Shown: positions 46,575 through 55,704, numbered from the stretch's first letter. The stretch: DNA of 64,000 bases from QKTW01 sp052161885 (GCA_052161885.1 CP197396.1:1922001-1986000); one strand, 5' to 3'. The notes: generated from the sequence alone by a model not told the origin. Made by a program: numbers and translations.

Positions 46575-47273
46575 TTATGCCGGCCTGAGTTTATACACAT
46601 CACTTTTTGCCAGTAACAATCTCAGCGAAGCCAGGTGTGCAAACAACACCAGCGGCACCACCACAGAAGGCAGCCAGTTGAATGGGAAAAAGGAGATTGC
46701 AATATTAGGCTGTTCCATACCGAACTGCTGAAAAGGTGTTGGCGCAGACAGAACTGCTATTATAATAATGTTGAACAGAAGGCCCAGTGACAGCAGGTTC
46801 CAGGCGATCAGTACATTCCGGGAAAGATGCTTTTTTACAAAGGCGAGATAATATACAACCAGAGCTGTAAGTCCCGCCAGTATATCAAAGTTGCGGCCTG
46901 CAAACGTCATGATCTCAGGTATAGTTTTGGCCAGGAACAAATAGTACAGCGACAGCTCTACAAAAATGCGGATGCTATGCAGCAACGTAAGCCACTTTAT
47001 ATCCAGGCTATCGATAAATGTCTTGCCTCTTTTATTAAAAAACAAAATCACGATCAGCAAAACCGGTGGCAGCAGCATAAAAAGCAGCCTCGGTGGCTTT
47101 GCAGATGTATCTGCATAAAAGTCCGTAGACCCGATAAATGCCTGGATGACCATCCATATTGAAATAACGGCCAGAACTGTTTTAGACTTATTGGCGGCTT
47201 TATAAAATATCAGTAAGGAAACCAGTGCGATGAGCACAAAAGCGGCTTTAAGGAGAAAAGGAACCTGTTGCAT
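46575..47273 (-). CDS. Seven-helix membrane protein, unknown function
   Basis: 232 residues, almost entirely hydrophobic, with about seven predicted membrane helices (from FLLKAAFVLIALVSLLIFY to PSVVVPLVLFAHLASLRLLL). No family motif recognised. It is transcribed after the Crp/Fnr-like regulator gene with a 72-bp gap, so it may be controlled by or cotranscribed with it. A GACCTTTG in the gap resembles a -7 element with one mismatch, so a separate promoter is also possible. Confidence 0.75.
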   Translation of the reverse strand: MQQVPFLLKAAFVLIALVSLLIFYKAANKSKTVLAVISIWMVIQAFIGSTDFYADTSAKPPRLLFMLLPPVLLIVILFFNKRGKTFIDSLDIKWLTLLHSIRIFVELSLYYLFLAKTIPEIMTFAGRNFDILAGLTALVVYYLAFVKKHLSRNVLIAWNLLSLGLLFNIIIIAVLSAPTPFQQFGMEQPNIAISFFPFNWLPSVVVPLVLFAHLASLRLLLAKSDVYKLRPA

Positions 47274-47344
47274 TCTATGTTTGCTTTATTGCCATACAAA
47301 GGTCCGTCAGCCTGCCTTACATCATCTTGCCAAATGACAAGAAA

Positions 47345-47932
47345 TCACTTATGCATCCTTTCTTTTCTTATCCTGCTGAGCGATGTGTCTGTAATGCCCA
47401 GGTAAGTAGCGATCTGCTTCAGCGGCGCATAGCGGAAAACTTCGGGATTTGTTTCCAGCAGCTGTGCGTATCGTTGCTCTGCGGTATAGTTGATCATGGA
47501 AAGCATGCGTTCCTTTAGTGTTGTAAGCACATTTACCAGTACCGTACGGCCAAACTCCCGGAACTCCGGCATTTCATGAAACAATGTGTTCAGTTGCTCA
47601 AAGCTTAGTTGCCAGCCTTCACAATCGGTAAGCGCGCAGATATTTTCCCTGGCAGGTACTTTTTTAAAGAAAGAAGCAACCTCAACTATAATAGCGTTTT
47701 CCCCGCAAAAGGCAGTTGTTACCTCATTTCCTTCCGCGTCAATCGTATATGCCCGTGCAAATCCCTTTTCAAGGAAAATATAACTGTTACATACCCGCCC
47801 TGCCTTCAGGATAAAATCGTTTTTCCGGATATGTACCTGCTCAAAATTACCGGCAATGCTGTCGGCAACTGCTCCCGGCACTGAAGATGTCCGTTGAATA
47901 AAAGCTTTTAAAGCATCAATGCCGCTACTCAT
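47345..47932 (-). CDS. Crp/Fnr-family transcriptional regulator
   Basis: 195 residues from the ATG at 47932 (MSSGIDALKAFIQ); the frame runs further upstream but lacks family similarity there. An N-terminal cyclic-nucleotide-binding-like beta roll (HIRKNDFILKAGRVCNSYIF, then GNEVTTAFCGENAI) is followed by a winged helix with PLKQIATYLGITDTSLSRIR. It lacks an FNR-type cysteine cluster. Such proteins are common in Chitinophagaceae and usually control adjacent genes. It is divergent from an M16 peptidase pair and upstream of a membrane protein gene. Confidence 0.9.
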   Translation of the reverse strand: MSSGIDALKAFIQRTSSVPGAVADSIAGNFEQVHIRKNDFILKAGRVCNSYIFLEKGFARAYTIDAEGNEVTTAFCGENAIIVEVASFFKKVPARENICALTDCEGWQLSFEQLNTLFHEMPEFREFGRTVLVNVLTTLKERMLSMINYTAEQRYAQLLETNPEVFRYAPLKQIATYLGITDTSLSRIRKERMHK

Positions 47933-48040
47933 CACTAAAATATTATTCCGTCTAAAATACGTTGCCTGCCGGTAAAAACACAGTATCTCTTTAACACTGG
48001 TTAACACTCGGAACCCTCAAAAGGTTAATATTCACAGTAT

Positions 48041-48094
48041 GGGGGAATTTTACGGGGGAATTTTTGCCGCCAAATGCTGGTTTAAGCCGCCAAA
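48041..48094. repeat. Two pairs of direct repeats before the M16 genes
   Basis: GGGGGAATTTT occurs at 48041-48051 and 48054-48064, 13 bases apart; GCCGCCAAA occurs at 48066-48074 and 48086-48094, 20 bases apart. They lie just upstream of a TAAATTTG -7 element and downstream of the divergent Crp/Fnr-type gene start. Regulator binding is possible. Confidence 0.5.
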
Positions 48095-48097
48095 GAG

Positions 48098-48105
48098 TAA
48101 ATTTG
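48098..48105 (+). promoter_or_regulatory. -7 promoter element for the M16 peptidase pair
   Basis: TAAATTTG fits TAnnTTTG, 24 bases before the ATG at 48129. It argues for that ATG and against starting at 48039. Confidence 0.55.
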
Positions 48106-48128
48106 ACCCCAAATTGAAATTTTATATT

Positions 48129-49463
48129 ATGAAGAAGCGCAATGCTTTTTATGCTTTGCTGATGGGCGCCTCATTACTGAGTGCACAGTCCCGCGCAGAA
48201 GGCAACATCAAATTCACAGAATACGATCTGCCCAACGGGCTGCACGTAATCCTCCATGAAGACCACGCCACACCTATTGTGGCTGTTTCTGTAATGTACC
48301 ATGTCGGTTCTAAAAACGAAGATCCGCAGCGTACCGGCTTTGCCCACTTCTTTGAGCACCTCCTGTTTGAAGGCAGCGAAAACATAAAACGCGGCGAATA
48401 CATGAAGCTCATTCAGGCCAATGGCGGTGAGCTGAACGCCAACACAACACAGGACCGCACTTTCTACTACGAAGTATTACCATCTAACCAGCAGGAACTG
48501 GCACTTTGGATGGAATCTGAACGTATGCTGCATGCCAAGATCGACACCGTAGGTGTGGAAACACAGCGTAAAGTGGTGAAAGAAGAGAAGAAACAGCGTT
48601 ATGACAACACACCGTATGGTCAGCTGATAAATACAGTGTACGAAAATGCCTATACAAAGCACCCGTACCGCTGGTCGCCTATCGGCAAAGACCAGTACAT
48701 CGACCAGGCTACACTGGGCGAGTTTATGGATTTCTACAAAACATTCTATGTACCGAACAATGCCGTACTGGTTATCGGTGGCGACATCAACGTGGAGCAG
48801 ACCAAAGCAATGGTGGCAAAATATTTCGGCGATATCCCGAAAGGCACCAAGGCCATTCCGCGTCCTACAGATGTAGAACCGCAGCAGACTGCCGAAAAAC
48901 GCGTAAACTTCTACGACAACATACAGCTGCCCGCTATTCTGCTCGCATATCATATTCCGCAGCAGGGTACTGAAGATTTCTACGCTATCCAGATGCTCAC
49001 ACAGCTGCTTTCCCAGGGTAACAGCTCACGTTTCCACAAAGAGATTGTAGACAAACAGCAGAAAGCAGTAGAAGCAGGTGCATTTGCACTTCCTAACGAA
49101 GATCCTTCTGTAGCGGTAATGTTCAGCATTGCCAATATGGGCGTGAAAAAAGAAGAGCTGGAAAAAGCAATGGAAGAAGAAATTGAAAAAGTAAAAACTA
49201 CCGGCGTTACTGATGAAGAATATAAAAAACTCATCAACCAGGCCGAAACGGACTTTGTATCGCAGAACCAAAAAGTACTGGGCGTAGTGACCAACCTCGC
49301 TACTTACTACACGTTCCTTGGCAATGCCAACCTGATCAATACAGAACTGGAACGTTATACCAAAGTGACTAAAGACGACCTGAAGCGCGTTGCCAACAAG
49401 TACTTTACCAAAGAGAACCGCCTTGTGGTGTATTATTTACCTAAATCTGAAGAAAAGAAATAA
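48129..49463 (+). CDS. M16-family zinc peptidase with HxxEH (active partner)
   Basis: 444 residues from the ATG at 48129 with a signal peptide (MKKRNAFYALLMGASLLSAQ). The inverzincin motif HFFEH (H73, E76, H77) is followed by a distal Glu in VVKEEKKQR, the third zinc ligand in M16 enzymes. The second half has the usual inactive repeat (QLPAILLAYHIP, MLTQLLSQGNSSRF). M16 peptidases cut peptides in a closed chamber, here in the periplasm. It is 41 bp upstream of a larger M16 protein without the motif; the pair is likely to form one heterodimer. Confidence 0.95.
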   Translation: MKKRNAFYALLMGASLLSAQSRAEGNIKFTEYDLPNGLHVILHEDHATPIVAVSVMYHVGSKNEDPQRTGFAHFFEHLLFEGSENIKRGEYMKLIQANGGELNANTTQDRTFYYEVLPSNQQELALWMESERMLHAKIDTVGVETQRKVVKEEKKQRYDNTPYGQLINTVYENAYTKHPYRWSPIGKDQYIDQATLGEFMDFYKTFYVPNNAVLVIGGDINVEQTKAMVAKYFGDIPKGTKAIPRPTDVEPQQTAEKRVNFYDNIQLPAILLAYHIPQQGTEDFYAIQMLTQLLSQGNSSRFHKEIVDKQQKAVEAGAFALPNEDPSVAVMFSIANMGVKKEELEKAMEEEIEKVKTTGVTDEEYKKLINQAETDFVSQNQKVLGVVTNLATYYTFLGNANLINTELERYTKVTKDDLKRVANKYFTKENRLVVYYLPKSEEKK

Positions 49464-49504
49464 TCCATCACTTCACTGCTGACAAGCTTCAAAAATTAGT
49501 TTCA

Positions 49505-51559
49505 ATGAAAAAGATCACATTATCCATATTTACACTTGCACTGCTGTCTTCTGCCGGCTACGCACAAACACTGGACCGCAGCATCCGTCCCAAGGCTGGT
49601 CCTGCGCCTGAAGTAAAACTGGGCAAAACAGAAACATTTACACTGCCCAACGGCCTGAAAGTTTTCGTGGTAGAAAACCACAAGCTGCCAACCGTTGAAT
49701 ACTCCATACAGCTGGACGTAAAACCAGAGCTGGAAGGCGACATGGCCGGTTACCAGGACCTGATCGGCGAACTGATGACCGCCGGCACAAAAACACGTTC
49801 TAAAGACAAGCTGAATGAAGAAATAGATTTCATCGGCGCCAGCATCAATGCAAGCTCTAAAAGCATTTCCGGCGGCAGCCTGAAAAAGCACCAGCAGAAA
49901 TTGCTGGAACTGATGAGCGATGTAGCTTTAAATGCCGATTTCAAACAGACAGAGCTCGACAACCTGAAAACACGCGCGCTCTCCGGTCTTGAAGCTTCCA
50001 AAAACGATCCTGATGCGATGCTGAAAAATGTAGCAGCGGTGATCAACTATGGTTCAAAGCATCCATATGGTGAAGTAACTACAGATGCTACGCTGAAGAA
50101 AGCCACACTGGAGCGTTGCAAAAAATACTACAGCACCTACTTCCGTCCTAATGTAGCCTATATGGCCGTTGTAGGCGACATCACTGCTGCAGAAGTAAAA
50201 CCACTGATCGAAAAATACTTTGGCGGTTGGCAGAAAGGCGTAGTACCTGTTGCACAGTATACTAAAGCTGTTGCACCCGCTGCTACACGCGTAGCATTCG
50301 TGCCGCGTGATGCTGCCGTACAGAGCGTTATTGACGTTACTTATCCTGCCGATCTGAAAATAGGCACACAGGACGTAATCAAAGCCCGTGTTGCCAATGC
50401 AATACTCGGCGACGGCTCACAGGGCCGCCTGTTCCTGAACCTGCGTGAAAAACACGGATGGACATATGGCGCATACTCCAGCCTCAGCCCGGATGAACTG
50501 GTGGGTAACTTTACTGCATATGCCAAATGCCGCAATGCTGTTACCGACAGCTCTGTAAATGAAATCATCACAGAAATGAAACGCATGCAGACAGAAACAG
50601 TGGATGCCACTTCATTACAGAACACAATCGCTTACCTCAGCGGCCAGTTTGCCATAGGCCTGGAAGATCCTGCACGCGTAGCACAGTATGCGATCAACAT
50701 TGAGCGTTACAAAATGCCAAAGGATTACTACCAGAACTACCTGAAAAGCCTGGCAGCTGTAAGTGCAGAAGATGTAAAAGCAATTTCCGCCAAATACATC
50801 AGCCCGGACAAAGCAAACATCGTGGTAGTAGGTAACAAAGACGAAGTTTCCAAGAAGCTGGAAGCATTTGGTAAAGTAAGCTATTACGACAACTATGGCC
50901 GTCCGCTGAAAACAGAAGCACCCAAAGCTGCTGCTGCCGGTGTTACAGCCGATGTGGTATACAAAAAGTACGTAGATGCTATAGGCGGTGAAAAGGCGCT
51001 GGGTGCTATCAAAGACCTGCGCATCACCATGTCTTCACAGGTACAGGGTATGGCGCTGGAACTGGTAGAAGCCAAGAAAACAGGCAGCAAATACCTCTCT
51101 ACTGTAAAAGTAATGGGCCAGACTTACCAGAAAACCGTACTGAACGGCGACAAAGGCTACCAGGAAGCGGGCGGCAAGAAAATGGACATGACTGCTGAGG
51201 AAGTAGCACAGACCAAAGAAAAAGCCGATCCTCAGTCGGACCTGCACCAGGCTATGTATGGCAATAAGCGCGAGTTGAAAGGCATAGAAAAAGTGGGCGA
51301 CGCTGATGCCTACGTTGTGGAAATGACATCTAAAGACGGTAAGAAAGCTAAAGAATACTACAGCGTAGCTACCGGCCTGAAGATAAAAGAAGTATCACCC
51401 GAAGGTTCGCAGGAATTCAGCGACTATAAAGAAATACCGGGTACCAATGGTTTTAAAGTGCCGCACAGCATCAAGATAAACCAGCAGGGCCAGGCAATGG
51501 AAATCTCCGTTGTAGCCGTAGAAGTAAACAAAGGCATCGACGACGCTTCTTTCCAGTAA
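49505..51559 (+). CDS. M16-family partner without HxxEH, with LolA-like C-terminus
   Basis: 684 residues, signal peptide ending SAGYAQ. Residues about 35-465 are two M16 repeats (TFTLPNGLKVFVVENHKLPT; LFLNLREKHGWTYGAYSS carries the R...Y pair of the second subunit). Where the active partner has HxxEH this protein reads YQDLIGELMTAG, so zinc binding is lost. Residues about 480-684 form an extra beta-rich domain resembling outer-membrane lipoprotein-sorting or LolA-like folds (YVDAIGGEKALGAIKDLRIT to GFKVPHSIKI). Such pairs divide catalysis and substrate binding. Second gene of the operon, followed by a strong terminator. Confidence 0.93.
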   Translation: MKKITLSIFTLALLSSAGYAQTLDRSIRPKAGPAPEVKLGKTETFTLPNGLKVFVVENHKLPTVEYSIQLDVKPELEGDMAGYQDLIGELMTAGTKTRSKDKLNEEIDFIGASINASSKSISGGSLKKHQQKLLELMSDVALNADFKQTELDNLKTRALSGLEASKNDPDAMLKNVAAVINYGSKHPYGEVTTDATLKKATLERCKKYYSTYFRPNVAYMAVVGDITAAEVKPLIEKYFGGWQKGVVPVAQYTKAVAPAATRVAFVPRDAAVQSVIDVTYPADLKIGTQDVIKARVANAILGDGSQGRLFLNLREKHGWTYGAYSSLSPDELVGNFTAYAKCRNAVTDSSVNEIITEMKRMQTETVDATSLQNTIAYLSGQFAIGLEDPARVAQYAINIERYKMPKDYYQNYLKSLAAVSAEDVKAISAKYISPDKANIVVVGNKDEVSKKLEAFGKVSYYDNYGRPLKTEAPKAAAAGVTADVVYKKYVDAIGGEKALGAIKDLRITMSSQVQGMALELVEAKKTGSKYLSTVKVMGQTYQKTVLNGDKGYQEAGGKKMDMTAEEVAQTKEKADPQSDLHQAMYGNKRELKGIEKVGDADAYVVEMTSKDGKKAKEYYSVATGLKIKEVSPEGSQEFSDYKEIPGTNGFKVPHSIKINQQGQAMEISVVAVEVNKGIDDASFQ

Positions 51560-51581
51560 TCATACAACTGCATCATACATG

Positions 51582-51614
51582 AAAGGCCGGCAATGATTGC
51601 CGGCCTTTTTGTTT
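51582..51614 (+). terminator. Intrinsic terminator after the M16 pair
   Basis: Perfect stem AAAGGCCGGCAAT... with a short loop closing to ATTGCCGGCCTTT and followed by TTTTGTTTTG, 22 bases after the stop at 51559. Confidence 0.9.
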
Positions 51615-51765
51615 TGCGAAACGTTGGTGCCACGCATCCCTGCGCTGACATGCCCACCCTGAATCGGAGCATTTTTTCCCTTAAAGGCACGCACCGCAGC
51701 CGGCTGTTATACCTGCGATGTGCCAAAAACCTGTTATACGGTCACACATGCAAGATGTTCGTCAA

Positions 51766-51773
51766 TAATTTTG
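51766..51773 (+). promoter_or_regulatory. -7 promoter element for the ELWxxDGT gene
   Basis: TAATTTTG fits TAnnTTTG, 22 bases before the ATG at 51795. No clear -33 element. Confidence 0.5.
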
Positions 51774-51794
51774 CACTGCTCATAACGCACTGCA

Positions 51795-53780
51795 ATGAAA
51801 AAGACTATCTTATTCCTCACCTTACTGCTTGCCCGCATCGGCAGTTCCTATGCACAGGTTCCTACCTTGCTCAAAGACATTTACCCCGGCTCCGGCGGCT
51901 CAGATCCGTTTAAGTGGTCTGATCCTGTAGTATTTAATAACAAAGTTTATTTCCAGGCAATGGACTATTACTGGCACTGGACCTTATATGCATCAGATGG
52001 CACTCCCGCAGGCACCTATATGGTAAAGGATATCTACCCTAATTACGACGCAAGTCCGTCAGGTTTTACCGCCTATAAAGGCAAATTGTATTTTGCAGCA
52101 GTTGCGGCCATATACCAGGGCGAGATGTGGACCACCGATGGTACACTTGCAGGCACCAATATGTTCTTAGACCTCAACACACCTTATTCCTCCTGGCCAC
52201 ACGGATTTACAGAGCTCAACAACAAACTGTATTTCAATGCCGACGATGGCGTACACGGTACAGAACTTTGGGTAACAGACGGTACGATCGCTGGTACGCA
52301 ACTGGTGAAGGATATAAATATTACCGGTGCTGCGGGCAGCAACCCCAGTTATTTTTACAAGGCTAATGGCAAGATATATTTTGCGGCCAACGACGGCGTG
52401 CACGGCTTAGAGCTATGGGTAACGGACGGAACCACTGCAGGCACACAACTGCTGAAGGACATCAATACGACTACACAAGCTTCAAGCTATAGTCAGCCTT
52501 GTCAGTTTTATGAATACAACGGCCTGGTCTATTTCAATGCCTATGAGCCTGCCCATGGCGGTGAGCTATGGGTAACAGACGGTACCACAGCGGGCACCTA
52601 CTTGTTTAAAGACATTAATCCTGCCAGCACCGGCAACAGTTACAGCTACGCACAATATTTTACGACTTACAATGGTAAAATGTACTTCAGCGCCACCAAT
52701 GGCATCGACGGGCAGGAATTGTGGGTATCTGACGGAACAAGTGCAGGTACTTATATGTTTAAAAACATCAACCCCAATGCCAGCGACAGTTCATCAAATC
52801 CGGCCAATTTCAAAATATATAACGGGCTGCTTTATTTTACCGCCAAAGATGGTGTACATGGTACCGAGCTGTGGACTACAGATGGCACTGCTGCAGGCAC
52901 ACAGATGTTCCAGGACATTAACCCAGCCGGGAATTCCTATCCGAGTTTTCTTACAGAGTACTTCGGCCAGTTGTATTTTATCGCTACAGATGGTACGGTT
53001 GCTGCATTGTGGACAACAGACGGAAACGTAGCCCATACGCATGCAATCATGCCGCCTACCAACAACCCCTCTCCATTTGGTATGCAACCTTCGCTGGGCA
53101 TGGTGGTAGCCAACAAAAAGCTTATCTACCAGGCTGCCTACGATACTGCTACGGGTGTAGAGCTATATGCATATGATATTTCTGCCGGCAACTTCTCCCT
53201 GCTGTCACCCGTACAGAACACGCGGCTGGTAACAGTTCCGGGAAATACAACGCCTGTAACTTTCAAATGGCAGCACGCCAATAATGCAGTCAGCTACCGG
53301 TTTATCCTGGATACATTGTCCGGCAGCTTTTCACCTGCTTTACTCAGCATCAATACCGCAGATACATTCACACATCTGACACCCGGCCAGTTGGATACAC
53401 TTATTTCAGGAATGGTATCGGTGGGCGACTCTATCGACATGAAGTGGACCGTGAAAGCCTTTAGCAATGTCGACTCCACCATAGCAGACACATCCTTTAC
53501 ACTGCGGCTGGTAAGAGGGAGTGCAACTGGCATTACTGCAACTGTACAGGATATTGCCGACATCTACCCTAACCCCGCCGGTAAAACAATATACATAAAC
53601 CTGCAATCCACAGCTGACGCAACCATTATTATAACGAGCATAGACGGGGTAGCGCTTTTACAGAAAAGTGTCAATGATAAACATTGTTCGCTGGATGTAT
53701 CGGCTCTACCGCCGGGACACTACCTGGTACAGGTTAAAACCGCTTGCGGCAATATGACGAAGAAAATATTGAAACTGTAA
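51795..53780 (+). CDS. ELWxxDGT-repeat surface protein with T9SS sorting domain
   Basis: 661 residues, signal peptide ending SSYAQ. Residues about 25-425 hold eight repeats of about 47 residues, each centred on a form of ELWVTDGTxAGTQLVKDI (seven close to consensus, the last degenerate as ALWTTDGNVAHT). These build a beta-propeller-like or solenoid surface. A beta domain (about 470-580) follows, and the T9SS type A sorting domain ends the protein (about 590-661, DIYPNPAGKTIYIN to LPPGHYLVQV). Predicted to be displayed on the cell surface or released. Ligand unknown. Confidence 0.93.
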   Translation: MKKTILFLTLLLARIGSSYAQVPTLLKDIYPGSGGSDPFKWSDPVVFNNKVYFQAMDYYWHWTLYASDGTPAGTYMVKDIYPNYDASPSGFTAYKGKLYFAAVAAIYQGEMWTTDGTLAGTNMFLDLNTPYSSWPHGFTELNNKLYFNADDGVHGTELWVTDGTIAGTQLVKDINITGAAGSNPSYFYKANGKIYFAANDGVHGLELWVTDGTTAGTQLLKDINTTTQASSYSQPCQFYEYNGLVYFNAYEPAHGGELWVTDGTTAGTYLFKDINPASTGNSYSYAQYFTTYNGKMYFSATNGIDGQELWVSDGTSAGTYMFKNINPNASDSSSNPANFKIYNGLLYFTAKDGVHGTELWTTDGTAAGTQMFQDINPAGNSYPSFLTEYFGQLYFIATDGTVAALWTTDGNVAHTHAIMPPTNNPSPFGMQPSLGMVVANKKLIYQAAYDTATGVELYAYDISAGNFSLLSPVQNTRLVTVPGNTTPVTFKWQHANNAVSYRFILDTLSGSFSPALLSINTADTFTHLTPGQLDTLISGMVSVGDSIDMKWTVKAFSNVDSTIADTSFTLRLVRGSATGITATVQDIADIYPNPAGKTIYINLQSTADATIIITSIDGVALLQKSVNDKHCSLDVSALPPGHYLVQVKTACGNMTKKILKL

Positions 53781-53842
53781 ATACCCATCCCTTACACTAT
53801 ATTGTTTTTCGTTTAGGACAAAATAATTACGAGCCCTATTGC

Positions 53843-53890
53843 CGGGCGGTCATACCAGGTATCAGCCTGTAACGGCCGCCCGCTTTTTTC
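53843..53890 (+). terminator. Terminator after the ELWxxDGT gene
   Basis: CGGGCGG and CCGCCCG form the base of a GC-rich stem, with a smaller hairpin inside the loop, and are followed by TTTTTT. It lies about 60 bases after the stop at 53780. Confidence 0.8.
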
Positions 53891-54000
53891 TGCTCATCCG
53901 GATGTTCCGAAGAGCATTCTGTAGCGAGGATAGCAGGCATTCGTAATGCTTTTCCCGTAATCCCCATACCCGCATCTGGCGAGACCCTTCCTACGTCAGT

Positions 54001-54016
54001 CCCGATAAATATCGGG
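54001..54016. repeat. 16-base palindrome in intergenic DNA
   Basis: CCCGATAAATATCGGG is a palindrome with perfect 6-bp arms around AAAT, followed by GAGACAAGCGGGA. A second, related hairpin (TCCCGC...GCGGGACAAGCG) sits near 54410-54435. These look like small dispersed elements; their function is unknown. The rest of 53891-54050 shows nothing else. Confidence 0.5.
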
Positions 54017-54054
54017 AGACAAGCGGGAGTGCATGAATGTTGCTGTAATCCGTT

Positions 54055-54294
54055 TCATATCACTTCTATTAGTCGTTTCACCACGCCAGTGAACCTCCTA
54101 CCGGCATTTTTTACCCGTTCCATCACGTCGTTGAGCCTTCTATCGACGTTTTTCAGTCGCTCCACCACATCGATGAGTCTCTTGTCGATGCCGGTGAGTC
54201 ATTCCACCACGTCGATGAGCGGCTCATCGACGTCGATAAATCGTTCGTCAATCCCGATAAATCATTTATTGACGCGCCCTTGTGGACGAAGCAT
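54055..54294 (-). pseudogene. Decayed coiled-coil repeat gene (five 42-bp units)
   Basis: Five adjacent 42-base units start at 54073, 54115, 54157, 54199 and 54241. On the minus strand they encode 14-residue units such as LKNVDRRLNDVMER and LTGIDKRLIDVVER, with hydrophobic residues at heptad spacing, as in a coiled coil. The frame begins with ATG at 54294 and ends with TGA at 54055, but two internal TGA codons (54262-54264 and 54199-54201) interrupt it. At the second stop, neighbouring units have CGA (Arg), so a single C-to-T change explains it. This is therefore read as a dead gene. The plus-strand reading of the same units has no heptad pattern. Confidence 0.6.
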
Positions 54295-54573
54295 GAAATT
54301 AAAACAAAGAATATCAATAACTTACACCAAACAGCAACGACTATCCGCCCATGGTTGGTGCTACACACAGGAAAAGCGCCATAGCCATTCTCCGCTTAAA
54401 CGGTGCCAATCCCGCATATACACGCGGGACAAGCGCCACTATAGCTCTATTGTCTTCCCCCCACCGGGACAACAAACCCCTTCCCCGTTTCAATACAGCA
54501 AATAAAAATATAACCGGTGCTGGTATGCGCTATGCTGCAAGCCCCTAACTTGCACTGCAAATAATCCAAAGCG

Positions 54574-54768
54574 ATGAAAAAGACACATCATTTTATACTC
54601 GCTGCCATTCCTGCTGCTATCCTGATCTCTGCTTTCTTCAAAATGCTCGGCTCCGGTATGCCCGGCCAGGGCTTCTGGATAGCTGCAATGCTTTTTGCCG
54701 GCATCGCCATTGCACTGTTGTCGGTGCAGGTATATCTTACATCGAAAAGGCTTACAGAAAAGGGATAA
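54574..54768 (+). CDS. Small two-helix membrane protein
   Basis: 64 residues with two predicted membrane helices (FILAAIPAAILISAFFKML and GFWIAAMLFAGIAIALLSVQ) joined by a Gly/Pro-rich turn (GSGMPGQG), and a basic C-terminus. No family recognised. The lysine-rich start after ATG, the isolated position and the strong terminator right after it support a real gene. Confidence 0.7.
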   Translation: MKKTHHFILAAIPAAILISAFFKMLGSGMPGQGFWIAAMLFAGIAIALLSVQVYLTSKRLTEKG

Positions 54769-54788
54769 AACAAATATAGATTTCTGAT

Positions 54789-54826
54789 AAAAAGCTGCAT
54801 TCTTTCGGGATGCAGCTTTTTATTTT
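54789..54826 (+). terminator. Intrinsic terminator after the small membrane protein gene
   Basis: AAAAAGCTGCAT and ATGCAGCTTTTT form a perfect 12-bp stem with a 9-base loop, followed by ATTTT. Confidence 0.9.
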
Positions 54827-55002
54827 ACATTGGCAATAAATACATTTTAAATTAAATGCGCATAAAAAACATGTTAAGATAAATCATTTAAAAACCATTA
54901 TTCCATTATAAAAAAAATATATTTTCAAATTATACTTGCGCAGTATAAGCGGCATTATCCGGAATAATTTTATCTTAATGAGCTTTAAATCCTTTGGCAA
55001 TA

Positions 55003-55704
55003 ATGAAATACTACAGGCTGGCCTTCTTATTGTTTTTATTCTTTTCACTACGATTTAATAACGCAATAGCCCAAAACGCCAACACCATACGTTTTAAATA
55101 CAAAGTCACTTATTCCCAAAGCTATTTTAATGAACAGGATGCCATCACGAACATGCTGCGGCGCGAAATGGCAAAGAATGCTTTTTATATAGGTTATGCA
55201 GACAGTACCCGGCTACAGATTACAGGGGGTGGCACACTAAACCCTGCAAAAAGAACAAAGGATACTTTTGATATGGGCTATCAAACTGTTGCAGCAACGT
55301 ATAAGCTAAAAGGAGCGCAGGAAGTGCTTTTCCAAAAAGATAACGGACTATCTGTACTCTCTTTCGATGGTAATAAATATTCCTGTTTTCGTACTGTTGA
55401 TGAGGTATTTGTAAATACGGGCATCAAAAAGAAAATCAGAAATTATATGTGCGACAAATGGATTCCGCTTAATCCGGCATATCAATTTATTGAGCTCTGG
55501 GTGTGCAGTACGCTGAATAAGGAAATTAATATAGGCTATGCATTAAATCAATTGCCGGGAGGAGTTGTGTATGTAAACATTGCAGGTAAATATTTTTATA
55601 CTCTTTGGGATTTCGATACCGTCAATCATACATTCCCAACACCGGCCTGTAATAGCATAAGCGGTAAATTCAATATCCTGACTTATACGCGAACTAGTCT
55701 CTGA
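55003..55704 (+). CDS. Secreted GLPGLI-like protein
   Basis: 233 residues from the ATG at 55003 (a TTG nine bases upstream also opens the frame). Signal peptide ending NAIAQ. The middle and C-terminal pattern (KKKIRNYMCDKWIPLN, then ELWVCSTLNKEINIGYALNQ and LPGGVVYVNI) resembles the GLPGLI family of Bacteroidota secreted proteins, in which a Cys and the pattern W-x-T-x-x-I and a GLPG-like turn are conserved. Function of the family is unknown. It is preceded by about 170 bases of very AT-rich DNA with no clear promoter match. Confidence 0.65.
   Translation: MKYYRLAFLLFLFFSLRFNNAIAQNANTIRFKYKVTYSQSYFNEQDAITNMLRREMAKNAFYIGYADSTRLQITGGGTLNPAKRTKDTFDMGYQTVAATYKLKGAQEVLFQKDNGLSVLSFDGNKYSCFRTVDEVFVNTGIKKKIRNYMCDKWIPLNPAYQFIELWVCSTLNKEINIGYALNQLPGGVVYVNIAGKYFYTLWDFDTVNHTFPTPACNSISGKFNILTYTRTSL

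Noticed and set aside
54073..54282. Possible CRISPR array
   Set aside because: The five 42-bp units are contiguous, with no spacers between them, and diverge from each other.
54029..54505. Plus-strand open frame of 158 codons rich in Ser/Thr
   Set aside because: It reads through the 42-bp repeats in a frame without heptad pattern; the minus-strand reading is better explained as a decayed coiled-coil gene.
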